64,000 nucleotides of DNA. Source: Symbiodinium natans. Taxonomy: Eukaryota > Sar > Dinophyceae > Suessiales > Symbiodiniaceae. Positions 1 to 8,873 of the stretch are shown piece after piece. The position numbers were made by a program, and so were the translations under genes. The number at the start of each line of letters is the position of its first letter. The stretch's first letter is position 1. The stretch is from the NCBI GenBank assembly GCA_905221605.1, contig CAJNDS010000321.1, positions 64,501-128,500 of the forward strand, in the 5' to 3' direction. The notes beneath the pieces were generated by a model. The model did not search any database. It had not been told where the DNA came from and saw only the letters and a list, made by a program, of their open reading frames with translations.

Positions 1-182
1 TATATATATATACATACGCATATGGAATATGTTCTGCTACGTACATGTATGAATGGTATTTTGTGGTGGCTGAATTTATGCGCTGAAGAAGAGTTTAGCT
101 TGCAGGGGCAGCAAGCTCAGCAAGCACCTCGGCTGCACACGGGGCTGTTAACACACCCGTATCGGGTTTAGGGTTTGGGTTT

Positions 183-304
183 AGGGTTTGGGGTTTGGGG
201 TTTGGGGTTTGGGGTTTGGGGTTTGGGGTTTGGGGTTTGGGGTTTGGGGTTTGGGGTTTGGGGTTTGGGGTTTGGGGTTTGGGGTTTGGGGTTTGGGGTT
301 TGGG
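183..304 (+). repeat. TTTGGGG array
   Basis: About 17 head-to-tail TTTGGGG heptamers without a single TTTAGGG inside. A homogenised variant of the telomere-like unit. Confidence 0.95.
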
Positions 305-844
305 CTCTGTATTTTCGGGCAAACCCTCTAAACCCACTGTTGGGGCATAGTGCACGGGGGACATCAAACCCTAAACCCTGACTGCCCAAAACCTGCATAC
401 CATACACTGCATCTTAGGCTGCAGATTCTCAAGGTTTAGGGTTTAGGGTTTTGGCACAGCCCGCTGCATCCTTACAAAGGAAGGATGGCCATGCCCAACA
501 GTTTATGCCATCCCATCGTGCTTTCAGGGTATACACTTGTCTACAGCCATGAAGCAACAGCCCAACACGGGCACACAAAGCCACACCAGCGTCTTGAAAT
601 GCGAAACAAGTCGATCTCCATTACGTATGCTTATCAGGACTCAAGACATTTTGGGTGCAGTGTCAGGGATATATGGGTACAGCTCACTCACATCGGCAGT
701 GGGTTTTTGGGCTTTGGGCTTAAAACAACAAGGAGCCCCCTTATTCTTGAAGGTCCATGGGTAGTCAGTGAGTAGTCACACCTTGGAAGAAGCCCCCAAG
801 GCTGATACTGGCCGCATGAACTGGATGGCTTGTCTTAAGCGCTT

Positions 845-955
845 TGGTTTAGGGTTTAGGGTTTAGGGTTTAGGGTTTAGGGTTTAGGGTTTAGGGTTTA
901 GGGTTTAGGGTTTAGGGTTTAGGGTTTAGGGTTTAGGGTTTAGGGTTTAGGGTTT
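845..955 (+). repeat. TTTAGGG interstitial telomere-like array
   Basis: About 16 perfect TTTAGGG heptamers. The next array (1070-1213) is in the opposite orientation. Confidence 0.97.
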
Positions 956-1069
956 ACAGGCTTTCGGAATTTTGGGGTTTAGGGTTTAGAAGTTTAGAAG
1001 TTGAGGGTCGTGTCCCGGGTAGCCACTGGGGCGTGGGCTTGGGCCGCTGGGGCCACAGCCTTAAAGGCC

Positions 1070-1213
1070 CTAAACCCTGAACCCTGAACCCTGAACCCTG
1101 AACCCTCAACCCTCAACCCTAAACCCTAAACCCTAAACCCTAAACCCTAAACCCTAAACCCTAAACCCTAAACCCTAAACCCTAAACCCTAAACCCTAAA
1201 CCCTAAACCCTAA
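1070..1213 (-). repeat. CCCTAAA/CCCTGAA array ending at helicase exon 1
   Basis: About 20 heptamers, with CCCTGAA and CCCTCAA variants at the left end. Its final CCCTAAG provides the AG before exon 1. Confidence 0.95.
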
Positions 1214-1214
1214 G

Positions 1215-1266
1215 CGCATCGAAGCGTTGCTTGCGAGAGCAGAGGCCGACGCCCATTCAGATGCAG
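1215..1266 (+). CDS. Helicase exon 1 (Q motif)
   Basis: Encodes ...CLREQRPTPIQMQ, the Q motif that contacts the adenine of ATP. The exon starts after CTAAG, where the AG lies in a CCCTAA-type repeat, and ends before the GT donor GTGGGG. It ends in phase 0 and joins exon 2 directly. The upstream boundary is the least certain part, because the usual aromatic residue before the Q motif is not seen. Confidence 0.75.
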
Positions 1267-1281
1267 GTGGGGAGCCCAACT

Positions 1282-1301
1282 GGAACCCTAAACCCTAAAC
1301 C

Positions 1302-1333
<32 letters not shown>

Positions 1334-1364
1334 ACCCTAAACCCTAAACCCTAAACCCTAAACC
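1282..1364 (-). repeat. CCCTAAA/CCCTCAA array in intron 1
   Basis: About 12 heptamers starting 15 bp after the intron 1 donor. Confidence 0.93.
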
Positions 1365-1976
1365 CCTGGGTCCCCCAATTACCAGAGGGTTCAGGCTGAA
1401 AGAGGGGTGTTGGGGTTTTGGGGTTTAGGGTTTAGGCTTTAGGGGTCCTCTAAACCCTAGAGCCTACAGTCTGAAGCCTAAAGGCCACCTTTGAAGTTAG
1501 TGCCTACTAAGGTTTAGGGCTCAGGGTGGGTTTGCGGGACTGTCAAACCCACTGAGCCTGAAGACTCAAGCCAAGGATGCAGTCCTGTTTAGGGTTTGGG
1601 GGTTTAGGGTTTAGGGTTTCGGTTGGGGGGGTGGGGGCGGGTGGTTGGGGTTTTGGGTATATAACAGATTGGCGACAATGATGCGCAGCAGTCGTCGAAG
1701 AAGTAGTTCCTGTCGACGTTGCCGTCCTGCTGCAGCAACCCCCAAACCCTGAACCCTAAACCCTAAACCCCAGACCCAAAACCCTAGCACTAAATCCAAT
1801 CCGGAAGCCCTAAATCCTAAAGTCGGGTTGCCAGCTAACCTCGTTGTCCAGCTGCATAGCACGAAAACCTATGAGGATGTACCCCTGGGCTGGGGACCAC
1901 CTTAAACCCTAAACCCTGTTCCCTAAACCCTAAGCCCTAAAGCTCAAACCCTAAACCTCACAAACGTCTTTCTGAG

Positions 1977-2034
1977 GTCTGGCCGGCTGCGCTGTGTGGC
2001 GTAGATGTTCTTGGCATCGCTCCCACCGGAAGCG
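1977..2034 (+). CDS. Helicase exon 2 (first half of motif I)
   Basis: Encodes VWPAALCGVDVLGIAPTGS plus one base. The acceptor is TTTCTGAG and the donor is GTGGGC. The Walker A lysine and threonine are supplied by exon 3, so intron 2 splits the P-loop codons. That intron holds the 9.9-kb retrotransposon. Confidence 0.88.
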
Positions 2035-2703
2035 GTGGGCTGTCAGGGTTTGGGGTTTAGGGTTCAGGTTTAGGGTTTAGGGTTTAGGGTTCAGGGTTAG
2101 GGCTTTGGGCGTCAGGGTTTGAGGGTGTGGGGTTTGGGGGTCTAGGGTTGTAGGGTTTAGGGTTTGGGGCTTAGGGTTTAGGTTTTGTGTGCACTTTGTG
2201 CATTGTTTGGGCTTCTTCCAGGTTCAGGGTTTTGGGGGCTCGTGTCTTGGACATTTGGTTCGAGTTGGGGTTTGTTTTTCTTTCGTCAAAGTCTAGGGTG
2301 CTTCCAAGGGGGGGGGTTGGGTTTAGGTAGGGTTGGGTTTTGATTTGGTTTGAGCTCAAGGTCCAACCATTTAGCAGAAAACCGGAACGCGATTCCTGTC
2401 TAAAGTTTCCAGGTATGTTCGTTGTTAGTAGCGAGGGCTCCGAAGAGGTCGGATCTTCCTTAATTCGTATCTCTAAACCCCAAACCCTAAACCCTGATTC
2501 ACCCAACCCATACGTATATACGATGGCAAGTATGACACCCTAAACCCCAAACCCCAAGCCCTAAACCCTGAATGCATGGTCATTGATTTACTGGGCTTGA
2601 GAGAATCTTATTCAGGAAAAAAGGCCAGCCTAGTCTGTGTTGGTCTATGCACAATCTTGAGCTGAAGTAGGAGTGAGCAACAACCCTAAAGCCTTAACCC
2701 TAT

Positions 2704-2771
2704 TGCTAAACCCCTAAACCCTAAACCCTAAACCCTAAACCCTAAACCCTAAACCCTAAACCCTAAACCCT
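2704..2771 (-). repeat. CCCTAAA array
   Basis: About nine heptamers in intron 2, 130 bp left of the retrotransposon. Confidence 0.95.
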
Positions 2772-2901
2772 TCTCCTGATGCCCTATCAGCCTTAAGCCT
2801 CACAAACTCTGAACCTCCGCCTCCACCCAGTTTCTTGGAATTGTCGCGCACGAGCATCCTGAAGTCCCAAGAAACCCTTGTTTAGGGTTTAAGGTTTAGG
2901 G

Positions 2902-3123
2902 TACGGGGGGAACCGAAGGGGGACGAGAAACCAAACAGTCAACCCCAACAGCAACCCTTGATTTCCCTGGAACAACCAACAACAAAACCCAAAGAACAAC
3001 CCAACACACCTTTTCAGCAGGGCGCATTGCCCAGGGTCTTGAGCCAAACATGATTTCCGGGTTTATTAACCCTTTCAACTCCCAACACTAACTCTTTTCT
3101 ACAATACCAATTGCAGCTCCGCG
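2902..3123 (-). repeat. 3' LTR of the copia-type element
   Basis: 222 bp direct repeat of the right LTR. It lies against telomere-like repeat on its outer side, which ends in TAGGG (2897-2901), the target duplication. It also holds the 11-base spliced-leader-like word, at 3038-3048. Confidence 0.92.
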
Positions 3124-3136
3124 CTCCCCCTGTCCT
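3124..3136 (-). promoter_or_regulatory. Polypurine tract
   Basis: On the minus strand GGACAGGGGGAG(C) lies immediately before the 3' LTR, the expected place for the plus-strand primer. About 170 bp of non-coding sequence separates it from the last stop codon. Confidence 0.65.
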
Positions 3137-3308
3137 AGGATTTCCTAGGACACATTGGAGGTGCAAATCTTTGGCCAAAAACCGCCATTTAGGCAGCAGC
3201 CAGCTGCTTGAAATGCACATTATGGTTTAACGTCATCCAGGACGAACCTTCAGCTCATTGGCTGAATCCTTTACCATTGAGGATGTCTTCACCTCGTACT
3301 TGGAAAAT

Positions 3309-6300
3309 TCACGTTCCAGCGGCCCGTTCCTCACCAAGGAACTCAGCATTCACCACCCAGCCATCCTTGAGGCAATGCTTACAAAGCGTCTTAGCCCTGG
3401 GCTGTGAATATCGCAGAACATCACAGTCACTGCTTGCGTGCATACAGTTCCCACCCACTGTTGTATACAAAGTGGCACTCGCAGGAATAACCACCGCTTT
3501 CTTGATCCACAGCCATTTATACAGCCGTCGAAAGAGGCACCATGCCAGTTCCCAGAGTATAATTGCTGCCACCAAATATGCAACAAGGTCTGAATTGTTG
3601 ACAACCATTTCAATACCTTGAGCCAGAACCATCACCGTAGACGTGTTGGCGACCTTGCACACCCCTTCTTCTGAGCAAAAGAATCCAGCCGTGGACACTT
3701 CTTCGCCACCAGTTGCCATCCCTTGCAGAGATGCAGCCACCATCATGACCGCCATTGCAAGCGAGGCTTTTTTCAAGTCAGTCCCTTGTACCAACAGTCG
3801 GAGACCCCAAAGTGCCTTTTGCTTCGCGTACACCTGTCCACTCATCAACTTAGTCAACAGGTCAGCGATCATATACTCACCGCGAAGATGCGCTATCACC
3901 ATATAACCACGGTCCACCAGAGATCTGACACCGGCTGCTCGAATTCTCAGGTGTCTTGTCCTCCAGCTTCCAGCAGGATATTGAATGATCGAGCACGTTG
4001 AAACCGAATCTGTATACAGCACTTTTTGCAGCGATTCTTCACCTGTTCCAACCAAAGCGGCAATTATAGGGGTGCACGACTGAATCATCGTTGCTCCCTC
4101 TATGGACGCATGTAATTCAGCTTCAGCTGTACTTAAAGCCACGGTTGATTGTCTTTGTGTTGCCCACATTACTGGACAGTCACCCCACACCACCACCGCT
4201 CCTGAGTGGCTCTTTTCGTTTTCACCTGCTGCAAAGCTGGCATCCGCGTAGGACTCCACCACCTTAACACCTCGTCCATAACGCAACACCTCATTCCTTT
4301 CTTTTTCGCATGTTGCGTTTGCTCCGAACGTCAAGCCTAACGTTGGAGTTGCAGCAAGGTATCGGAAAACTTCCTCAGCCTTTTTAACCACAAATCGTGG
4401 CCTTCGGGATGTCCACAAAGACAACTGGCTCGTGCAGAACGCCAAATCAGGTCGAGTTTTGATTGCCGCCCAGAGGAACTCCCCTACGGCACCTTGAGCC
4501 GCTCGCAAGGAAGGAATATCCACCTCCTCTTCTTCACCTGGAGTTTCTTTCACCATTGGCAGGTTACTCCCTTTTCCAGTTTCATCGATCTGATACCCTC
4601 GTCGGTTCAGCAAATCTCTCACAAAGTCCTCCTGGTTGAGAAAGAAGCTGCCATTTCGATACCAGATTTGGACACCCAAAAACTTCAGGAATCCATCACC
4701 GCAGCCTGGACCACAGAACTCGGGTTCAGAAGTTTTCCACTCCTTCCTAATCTGTTCCAAGGCCTCCCGGAGCACTGTCATAGTCCCAGCCATCAAAAAA
4801 TCATCCACGTAAAGACCCATTGTCCCTACCAACTTGCTTGCACCTTCCAACTTCTCTTGTGCCATAATAAGGAACAGGCTTGGGTCTGCATTGGACCTCT
4901 GAAAGCTCATTGCTTGCCCATCCTTTGACACCCAAGACATCCCTTGAAGACGTTGGTCTCGCCACTCCACCCATGCTGCAGGACTTTCGGCCAAACCATA
5001 CAAGGCCTTCCTCACAATCCACCGCTCCTCTTTTGTGCAAAGACCCAATTTCACCGCCGCCCTTGGGGGCTGCACCACCACCAAACGCCCTTCTCTTTGC
5101 GCCCTATTCATCGGCGCCGTCAGAAAAGCTTTGGAAATGTCTAAGCCAGCGATGATCCACACCATATAAGCTGCGTGCCTCACTTGACACCTGAATGTAG
5201 TTGAGTCTAAACCTGGAGCGTACAGCGAGTGACGACTGAGTGACCTCGGCCCTTCATATTCTGTAGCTGCCGTTGACGAAATGAAGTTTCCACATGCACA
5301 GATACGGGCACGTCGCCTCCCTGTCCCTTGCTTCCGGGTAAACACCACCAGACTGGGAACGTACTCAATCACCGGTGCATTAGGCTCTTCCGCCAATTTG
5401 TCCAGCTTTTCTTGAGTTGTTGGTTCCACCACCTCCAACTCTTTCACCAAAGACGTCACCTCGTCCGACAATGATTCCCTCCACTTTTCCAGCTCTTGCA
5501 TGGCTTCTTGTGTAGGAATTGTTTTTGTTTGCAGGAACTCAACCTCCTCTGCTGCCTCGAGCGCGGTATTTTCTTGCACCATTTGCTGAACTTGAGCTGC
5601 TTTGACCAAAAACTTCGAGAGCTGTTCCTCAGCCCTTTTTGCTTTAACCAGCCATTCTCTAGTCTCTGATCCTTTTTCCTCATTCGACTCATTGGCCGAT
5701 CCATGGAACTCGTCCAAAATGCAACATTCCTGTTCAGCAATTAGGCGTCGAATACTCAAATGCTCCTCTAGAGCCCATTGATGCGCTTCGAACACAGCGT
5801 AGTCGACTTCCTCTGCAAGGTCGTCCAGCGAGGTCTCTTTCAACGTCATTTTTAACCACTTCCTTTTTTCACCTTCTTCAGCTTGTGGTTCCGGAAGAGG
5901 AAACTTGCATTGGAGAAGATAGCACCTATCCTTGTAGCTCAAACGCTCCATAAAAACAGGTGTGTACCCTGTCAAGGATACCCTGTTCCCTTTCCAAGGC
6001 ATAGGACCATGCAGCTTTCTCGGAAAGAACGACATGAAGTTCCAGTGGATATCCACCAATTTTCCAGGTAAGACTTTCTTCCCATAGGATTGCTCCACCA
6101 CTTCAGCTCCTTCCTCTAAGACCTTTTCATCCTCAACCCACAGCTGACCATCTTTATAGTCACCAAAGCCACACACATAATTGCAGCAATGCTTTTCATT
6201 GTGACTATCCCTATGCAATGACACCGGAGCATTGCATGAGATCTGAAGAGCAGAAAATTTGGCTTCAGGATTGTGGTGCCTCACGAATGATGCCAAATAC

Positions 6301-6566
6301 CGACATAGCCATGGTCTTCGATGAGTCTCCTTTGTGATACCACACACTCCGCCATGAGTATAGTGGCCCAACACCAGAGCTCGCGTACTTGTACACCAAT
6401 TGTTGATACCACCTCTTCGATTCACCCTCTTTGGGTATACAATCCCTTCCAAAAGCTCCTCACAGTCCACGTAATCATACATAGACCTTTCATACATTGA
6501 CTTGGCTTTTTGCTCTTCTTTTTCCAACTGTGTTCCATCCTCAGCAGTCCCACTTTTGCAGACCAA
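3309..6566 (-). CDS. 2OG oxygenase-like, reverse transcriptase and RNase H part of polyprotein
   Basis: Residues counted from 6566. Residues 55-205 form an oxygenase-like domain. Residues 300-395 look like a coiled coil. The copia-type RT covers about 400-650, with D476 (LDISKAF) and the active site YVDD at 586-589. RNase H lies at about 765-905 with D775, E815 (STAEAEL), D853 (YTDS) and RTRHL. The 180-residue tail has hydrophobic stretches near 934-950 and 995-1012 and a C-H-C-C cluster at 1041-1066. The last stop is at 3309. RT and RNase H active-site residues are all present. Confidence 0.9.
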   Translation of the reverse strand: MVCKSGTAEDGTQLEKEEQKAKSMYERSMYDYVDCEELLEGIVYPKRVNRRGGINNWCTSTRALVLGHYTHGGVCGITKETHRRPWLCRYLASFVRHHNPEAKFSALQISCNAPVSLHRDSHNEKHCCNYVCGFGDYKDGQLWVEDEKVLEEGAEVVEQSYGKKVLPGKLVDIHWNFMSFFPRKLHGPMPWKGNRVSLTGYTPVFMERLSYKDRCYLLQCKFPLPEPQAEEGEKRKWLKMTLKETSLDDLAEEVDYAVFEAHQWALEEHLSIRRLIAEQECCILDEFHGSANESNEEKGSETREWLVKAKRAEEQLSKFLVKAAQVQQMVQENTALEAAEEVEFLQTKTIPTQEAMQELEKWRESLSDEVTSLVKELEVVEPTTQEKLDKLAEEPNAPVIEYVPSLVVFTRKQGTGRRRARICACGNFISSTAATEYEGPRSLSRHSLYAPGLDSTTFRCQVRHAAYMVWIIAGLDISKAFLTAPMNRAQREGRLVVVQPPRAAVKLGLCTKEERWIVRKALYGLAESPAAWVEWRDQRLQGMSWVSKDGQAMSFQRSNADPSLFLIMAQEKLEGASKLVGTMGLYVDDFLMAGTMTVLREALEQIRKEWKTSEPEFCGPGCGDGFLKFLGVQIWYRNGSFFLNQEDFVRDLLNRRGYQIDETGKGSNLPMVKETPGEEEEVDIPSLRAAQGAVGEFLWAAIKTRPDLAFCTSQLSLWTSRRPRFVVKKAEEVFRYLAATPTLGLTFGANATCEKERNEVLRYGRGVKVVESYADASFAAGENEKSHSGAVVVWGDCPVMWATQRQSTVALSTAEAELHASIEGATMIQSCTPIIAALVGTGEESLQKVLYTDSVSTCSIIQYPAGSWRTRHLRIRAAGVRSLVDRGYMVIAHLRGEYMIADLLTKLMSGQVYAKQKALWGLRLLVQGTDLKKASLAMAVMMVAASLQGMATGGEEVSTAGFFCSEEGVCKVANTSTVMVLAQGIEMVVNNSDLVAYLVAAIILWELAWCLFRRLYKWLWIKKAVVIPASATLYTTVGGNCMHASSDCDVLRYSQPRAKTLCKHCLKDGWVVNAEFLGEERAAGT
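5952..6404 (-). other. 2-oxoglutarate/Fe(II) dioxygenase-like domain (TET/JBP-like)
   Basis: Located between integrase and RT. SLHRDSHN supplies H118-x-D120, FGDYKDGQLWVE resembles the G-L strand of the double-stranded beta helix, and FPRKLHGPMP then WKGNRVSLTGYTP give the distal H186 and, nine residues on, R195 for 2-oxoglutarate. HxD...H...R is the full facial triad plus cosubstrate arginine. The HRDxHN form resembles TET/JBP nucleic-acid oxygenases. Family assignment is by eye; an AlkB-like or prolyl-hydroxylase-like fold is the alternative. Confidence 0.6.
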
Positions 6567-8410
6567 ATAAGCATTTTCATGAGGAGAACAGCAAGTCGGC
6601 CAATACTCATCACCAGGAACATTGTCCTCACATCTGCATTTTCTTCCAGCTCCCCCAGACCCTGCATGTCATCCTCGAAAATTTCCAAGGGCGGACTCTC
6701 CCCCCGCTTGCGAAGCAAGCGCAAGGAGCCCACATGACCACGCAGTGAAGAGGCCGGGCTTTTCTCCATCAACCGATGGCGAACTGGAGGATCGCGAGGC
6801 GGAGGTAAAGGAGGTCCTTCCTCATCAGCAAACCGAAGCGCCGGTTTTTTCCCCTTGAGACGATGCTCTGGAGGAGAAGGCTCCTGTTCTTCTACCACCC
6901 CTTCCAGCTCCAATTCAGGCGGTTCCTTTATATTGGAAAAAATCGTAGTGCAGGGAAATAACACCAGTTCATCCGGATCTTTTGCAGTCCCTTGAGCTTC
7001 CACCCAATAACCACCAGGTAGGTCATCGCATGGACCCAAAAGAAGCGCAGGCTGCGTACGATCGACCCATTGCCGACCTTTCTTTGTTCCATCCGGACCC
7101 AGCAACTCCCACGGACGACGTTTGACTTGAATCTGAGCACCAAAAGGAAGCAATGCTTTAGGATTTAACCCCAACTCCCTTTCAGCTTTCTGCCACCGTA
7201 ACATTGACCAATGGCGAGCAGCCAGTGCCCAGTACGCCGGCCCGAGTCGCGCCTCCTTTAAGAGCGACCTGACACCACGTTTGAATAAACCCACACATGC
7301 TTCAGCGCGCCCATTTGTTTGCGGGACTCCAGGATCACCAGTGGTCCTATATATCAGACGAGTTTCACAAAAGGACCGGAAGCGTGCATTGACAAACTCC
7401 CCCGCTCGATCTGAGTGGATTCTCAACACCGGATACCCATGTCTCTGCAAGCGCACCATCATCCTTTGAACTGCCGACAAAACAGTTGTTTGCTGTTTAT
7501 CCACAATCGGCTCCACCATAACGAAGTTGATCATACGGACAGGTTGGGTCAAGTGGTCCTTCAGTTCCTTCCAGGATTTTTCAGAAGCTTGGATTTTCAA
7601 CACCTCTGCCTCCAGAACTGGCGCAGGTTCCACCGGCGCAGAGTCTTCCTCCTCGAAGTTAGCGACTGCATCGCCTAACCATTCTCCGACACCAGCACCT
7701 TCATCTGCCACCTGATCTTCCACCTCATCCGCATCTTCCTCCTTTTCTGGAGGGCGACCCACATTGGGATCCAACATTGGAAATTGATACACACCAATAA
7801 CAGCGTGTCGTGGCTTCTGCTGGTGAGCATCCTTTGAACACTTGTATGGACCCGCTAAGTCCAATGATAAAGTGTAAGCATCCCCATGCTTTCGCCTCAA
7901 ATGGCGACGCTCTTTTCCAGCAGCAGACACACAGATTTGACAATCACGTCTGAAGGGAATATGCCCCCTTAGGCAATGGTCACGGAAAGCTCGCTCCTCA
8001 GTCGTCAACCTCCGTAACGTCCCTTCTCGTTCTTCTTTTTGTAACACCGCAGCTTCCCGTTCAGCATCGCTCTCATGCAACCATTGTGCCAACCTGTGAC
8101 GTATTCTTTTAACCAATCCAAACGCCCATCGCGCCCATATAGAGGATTGTCCCATACGCTCTTCCAGGGTAGAAGCGAATGTTGCTGACCACGGAACAAC
8201 CACGCGAACTTGTTCTAACGATTCCCATAGTTCCATATCAGACACCAGGAAAGTCGTAGGTTTCACCAGAGCATGTCCCAACGCTCCTTGATCAAAGTGT
8301 GCAGCGTACATTCCATAACGCTCACAAAAGCTTTTCACCTCTGGCCAACTCCAGAAGGTAGGACTTGAGAGCCCTTCCTGAGAACCATCCACCAGATCCT
8401 CAGCACTCAA
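6422..8410 (-). CDS. Integrase part of polyprotein
   Basis: Opens in a shifted frame with no ATG start (the first codon is TTG), which fits a broken polyprotein rather than a separate gene. Residues 1-60 finish the methyltransferase-like domain. H145, H150, C157 and C160 form the integrase zinc-binding domain. The catalytic core is D184, D334 and E370, with exactly 35 residues between the second Asp and the Glu (D,D-35-E). A Pro-rich linker follows. From about residue 595 the frame makes no sense and the true protein continues in the 3309-6566 frame, so there is a second frameshift near 6600-6640. Confidence 0.87.
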   Translation of the reverse strand: MSAEDLVDGSQEGLSSPTFWSWPEVKSFCERYGMYAAHFDQGALGHALVKPTTFLVSDMELWESLEQVRVVVPWSATFASTLEERMGQSSIWARWAFGLVKRIRHRLAQWLHESDAEREAAVLQKEEREGTLRRLTTEERAFRDHCLRGHIPFRRDCQICVSAAGKERRHLRRKHGDAYTLSLDLAGPYKCSKDAHQQKPRHAVIGVYQFPMLDPNVGRPPEKEEDADEVEDQVADEGAGVGEWLGDAVANFEEEDSAPVEPAPVLEAEVLKIQASEKSWKELKDHLTQPVRMINFVMVEPIVDKQQTTVLSAVQRMMVRLQRHGYPVLRIHSDRAGEFVNARFRSFCETRLIYRTTGDPGVPQTNGRAEACVGLFKRGVRSLLKEARLGPAYWALAARHWSMLRWQKAERELGLNPKALLPFGAQIQVKRRPWELLGPDGTKKGRQWVDRTQPALLLGPCDDLPGGYWVEAQGTAKDPDELVLFPCTTIFSNIKEPPELELEGVVEEQEPSPPEHRLKGKKPALRFADEEGPPLPPPRDPPVRHRLMEKSPASSLRGHVGSLRLLRKRGESPPLEIFEDDMQGLGELEENADVRTMFLVMSIGRLAVLLMKMLIWSAKVGLLRMEHSWKKKSKKPSQCMKGLCMITWTVRSFWKGLYTQRG

Positions 8411-8423
8411 GACCGTTTTGCCG

Positions 8424-8873
8424 TTACTGACAGAAATCTTTCCCTATGAGTTCAGGGTCCCCAGGGCTTTCCATGCCAAAGAAGACAGAACTTTCATTGA
8501 TGACTTCAGCAGTTCCACACCTTGAATGCACCGCCATGTCATATAGGAAAAGCATCTTCAGAAGTAAAACACCATCCTTTTGAGCTAATTCTTGATGTGG
8601 CCAAGGAAGACTTTTTAACCCCAACCGTTCAGGCCCACAGCGTCGGCGTAATACAGGTGGACCACCGTCTTCACCTCTCAACCTTGACACTGTCCTGCAT
8701 GGAGGTCCTCCCGCCACAGCAACCACCTTTCCTTCAGCCGCCAGATGCAGAAGATACTTCCAGACACTCGAATTATGTAGGTCACCGCCTTTTGTCAAAT
8801 CCAGCTCCAGTACCTCCACATCCCGACTGGGAAAATGCCATTTTTGTTTTCCCGAAAATAGGTGTACCACCAC
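8424..8873 (-). other. C5 cytosine methyltransferase-like domain in the retroelement
   Basis: Residues 1230-1378 of the Gag frame. Visible motifs: VVHLFSG (SAM-binding motif I type), an acidic strand LELD, AVAGGPPCRT (motif IV with the catalytic-type Cys) and GMESPGDP (in place of ENV). The domain continues after the frameshift with FDQGALGHALVKPTTF in residues 39-54 of the next frame. DNMTs inside dinoflagellate retrotransposons have been published. No clear motif VIII-X was seen, so activity is uncertain. Confidence 0.65.

Larger units (their letters stand above)
1..1214. other. Upstream part, repeat-rich, no firm gene
   Basis: Starts with a TA microsatellite. It holds a TTTGGGG array, TTTAGGG arrays and single-copy stretches. 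N-terminal helicase exons should lie here or further left. One coding-looking stretch at about 782-838 is open in frame on the + strand but has no motif that ties it to the helicase. Confidence 0.4.

Noticed and set aside
95-407. ORFs of NPKPQTP or GLGFGVW repeats
   Set aside because: They are translations of the TTTGGGG heptamer in all frames, not genes.
1-1000. A true chromosome end, because of long TTTAGGG/TTTGGGG arrays
   Set aside because: Arrays occur throughout the window in both orientations and are short, and genes continue on both sides. These are interstitial repeats.
1660-1740. Minus-strand coding stretch reading LLQQDGNVDRNYFFDD
   Set aside because: Short, no splice signals on that strand that lead anywhere, and it lies in helicase intron 1.
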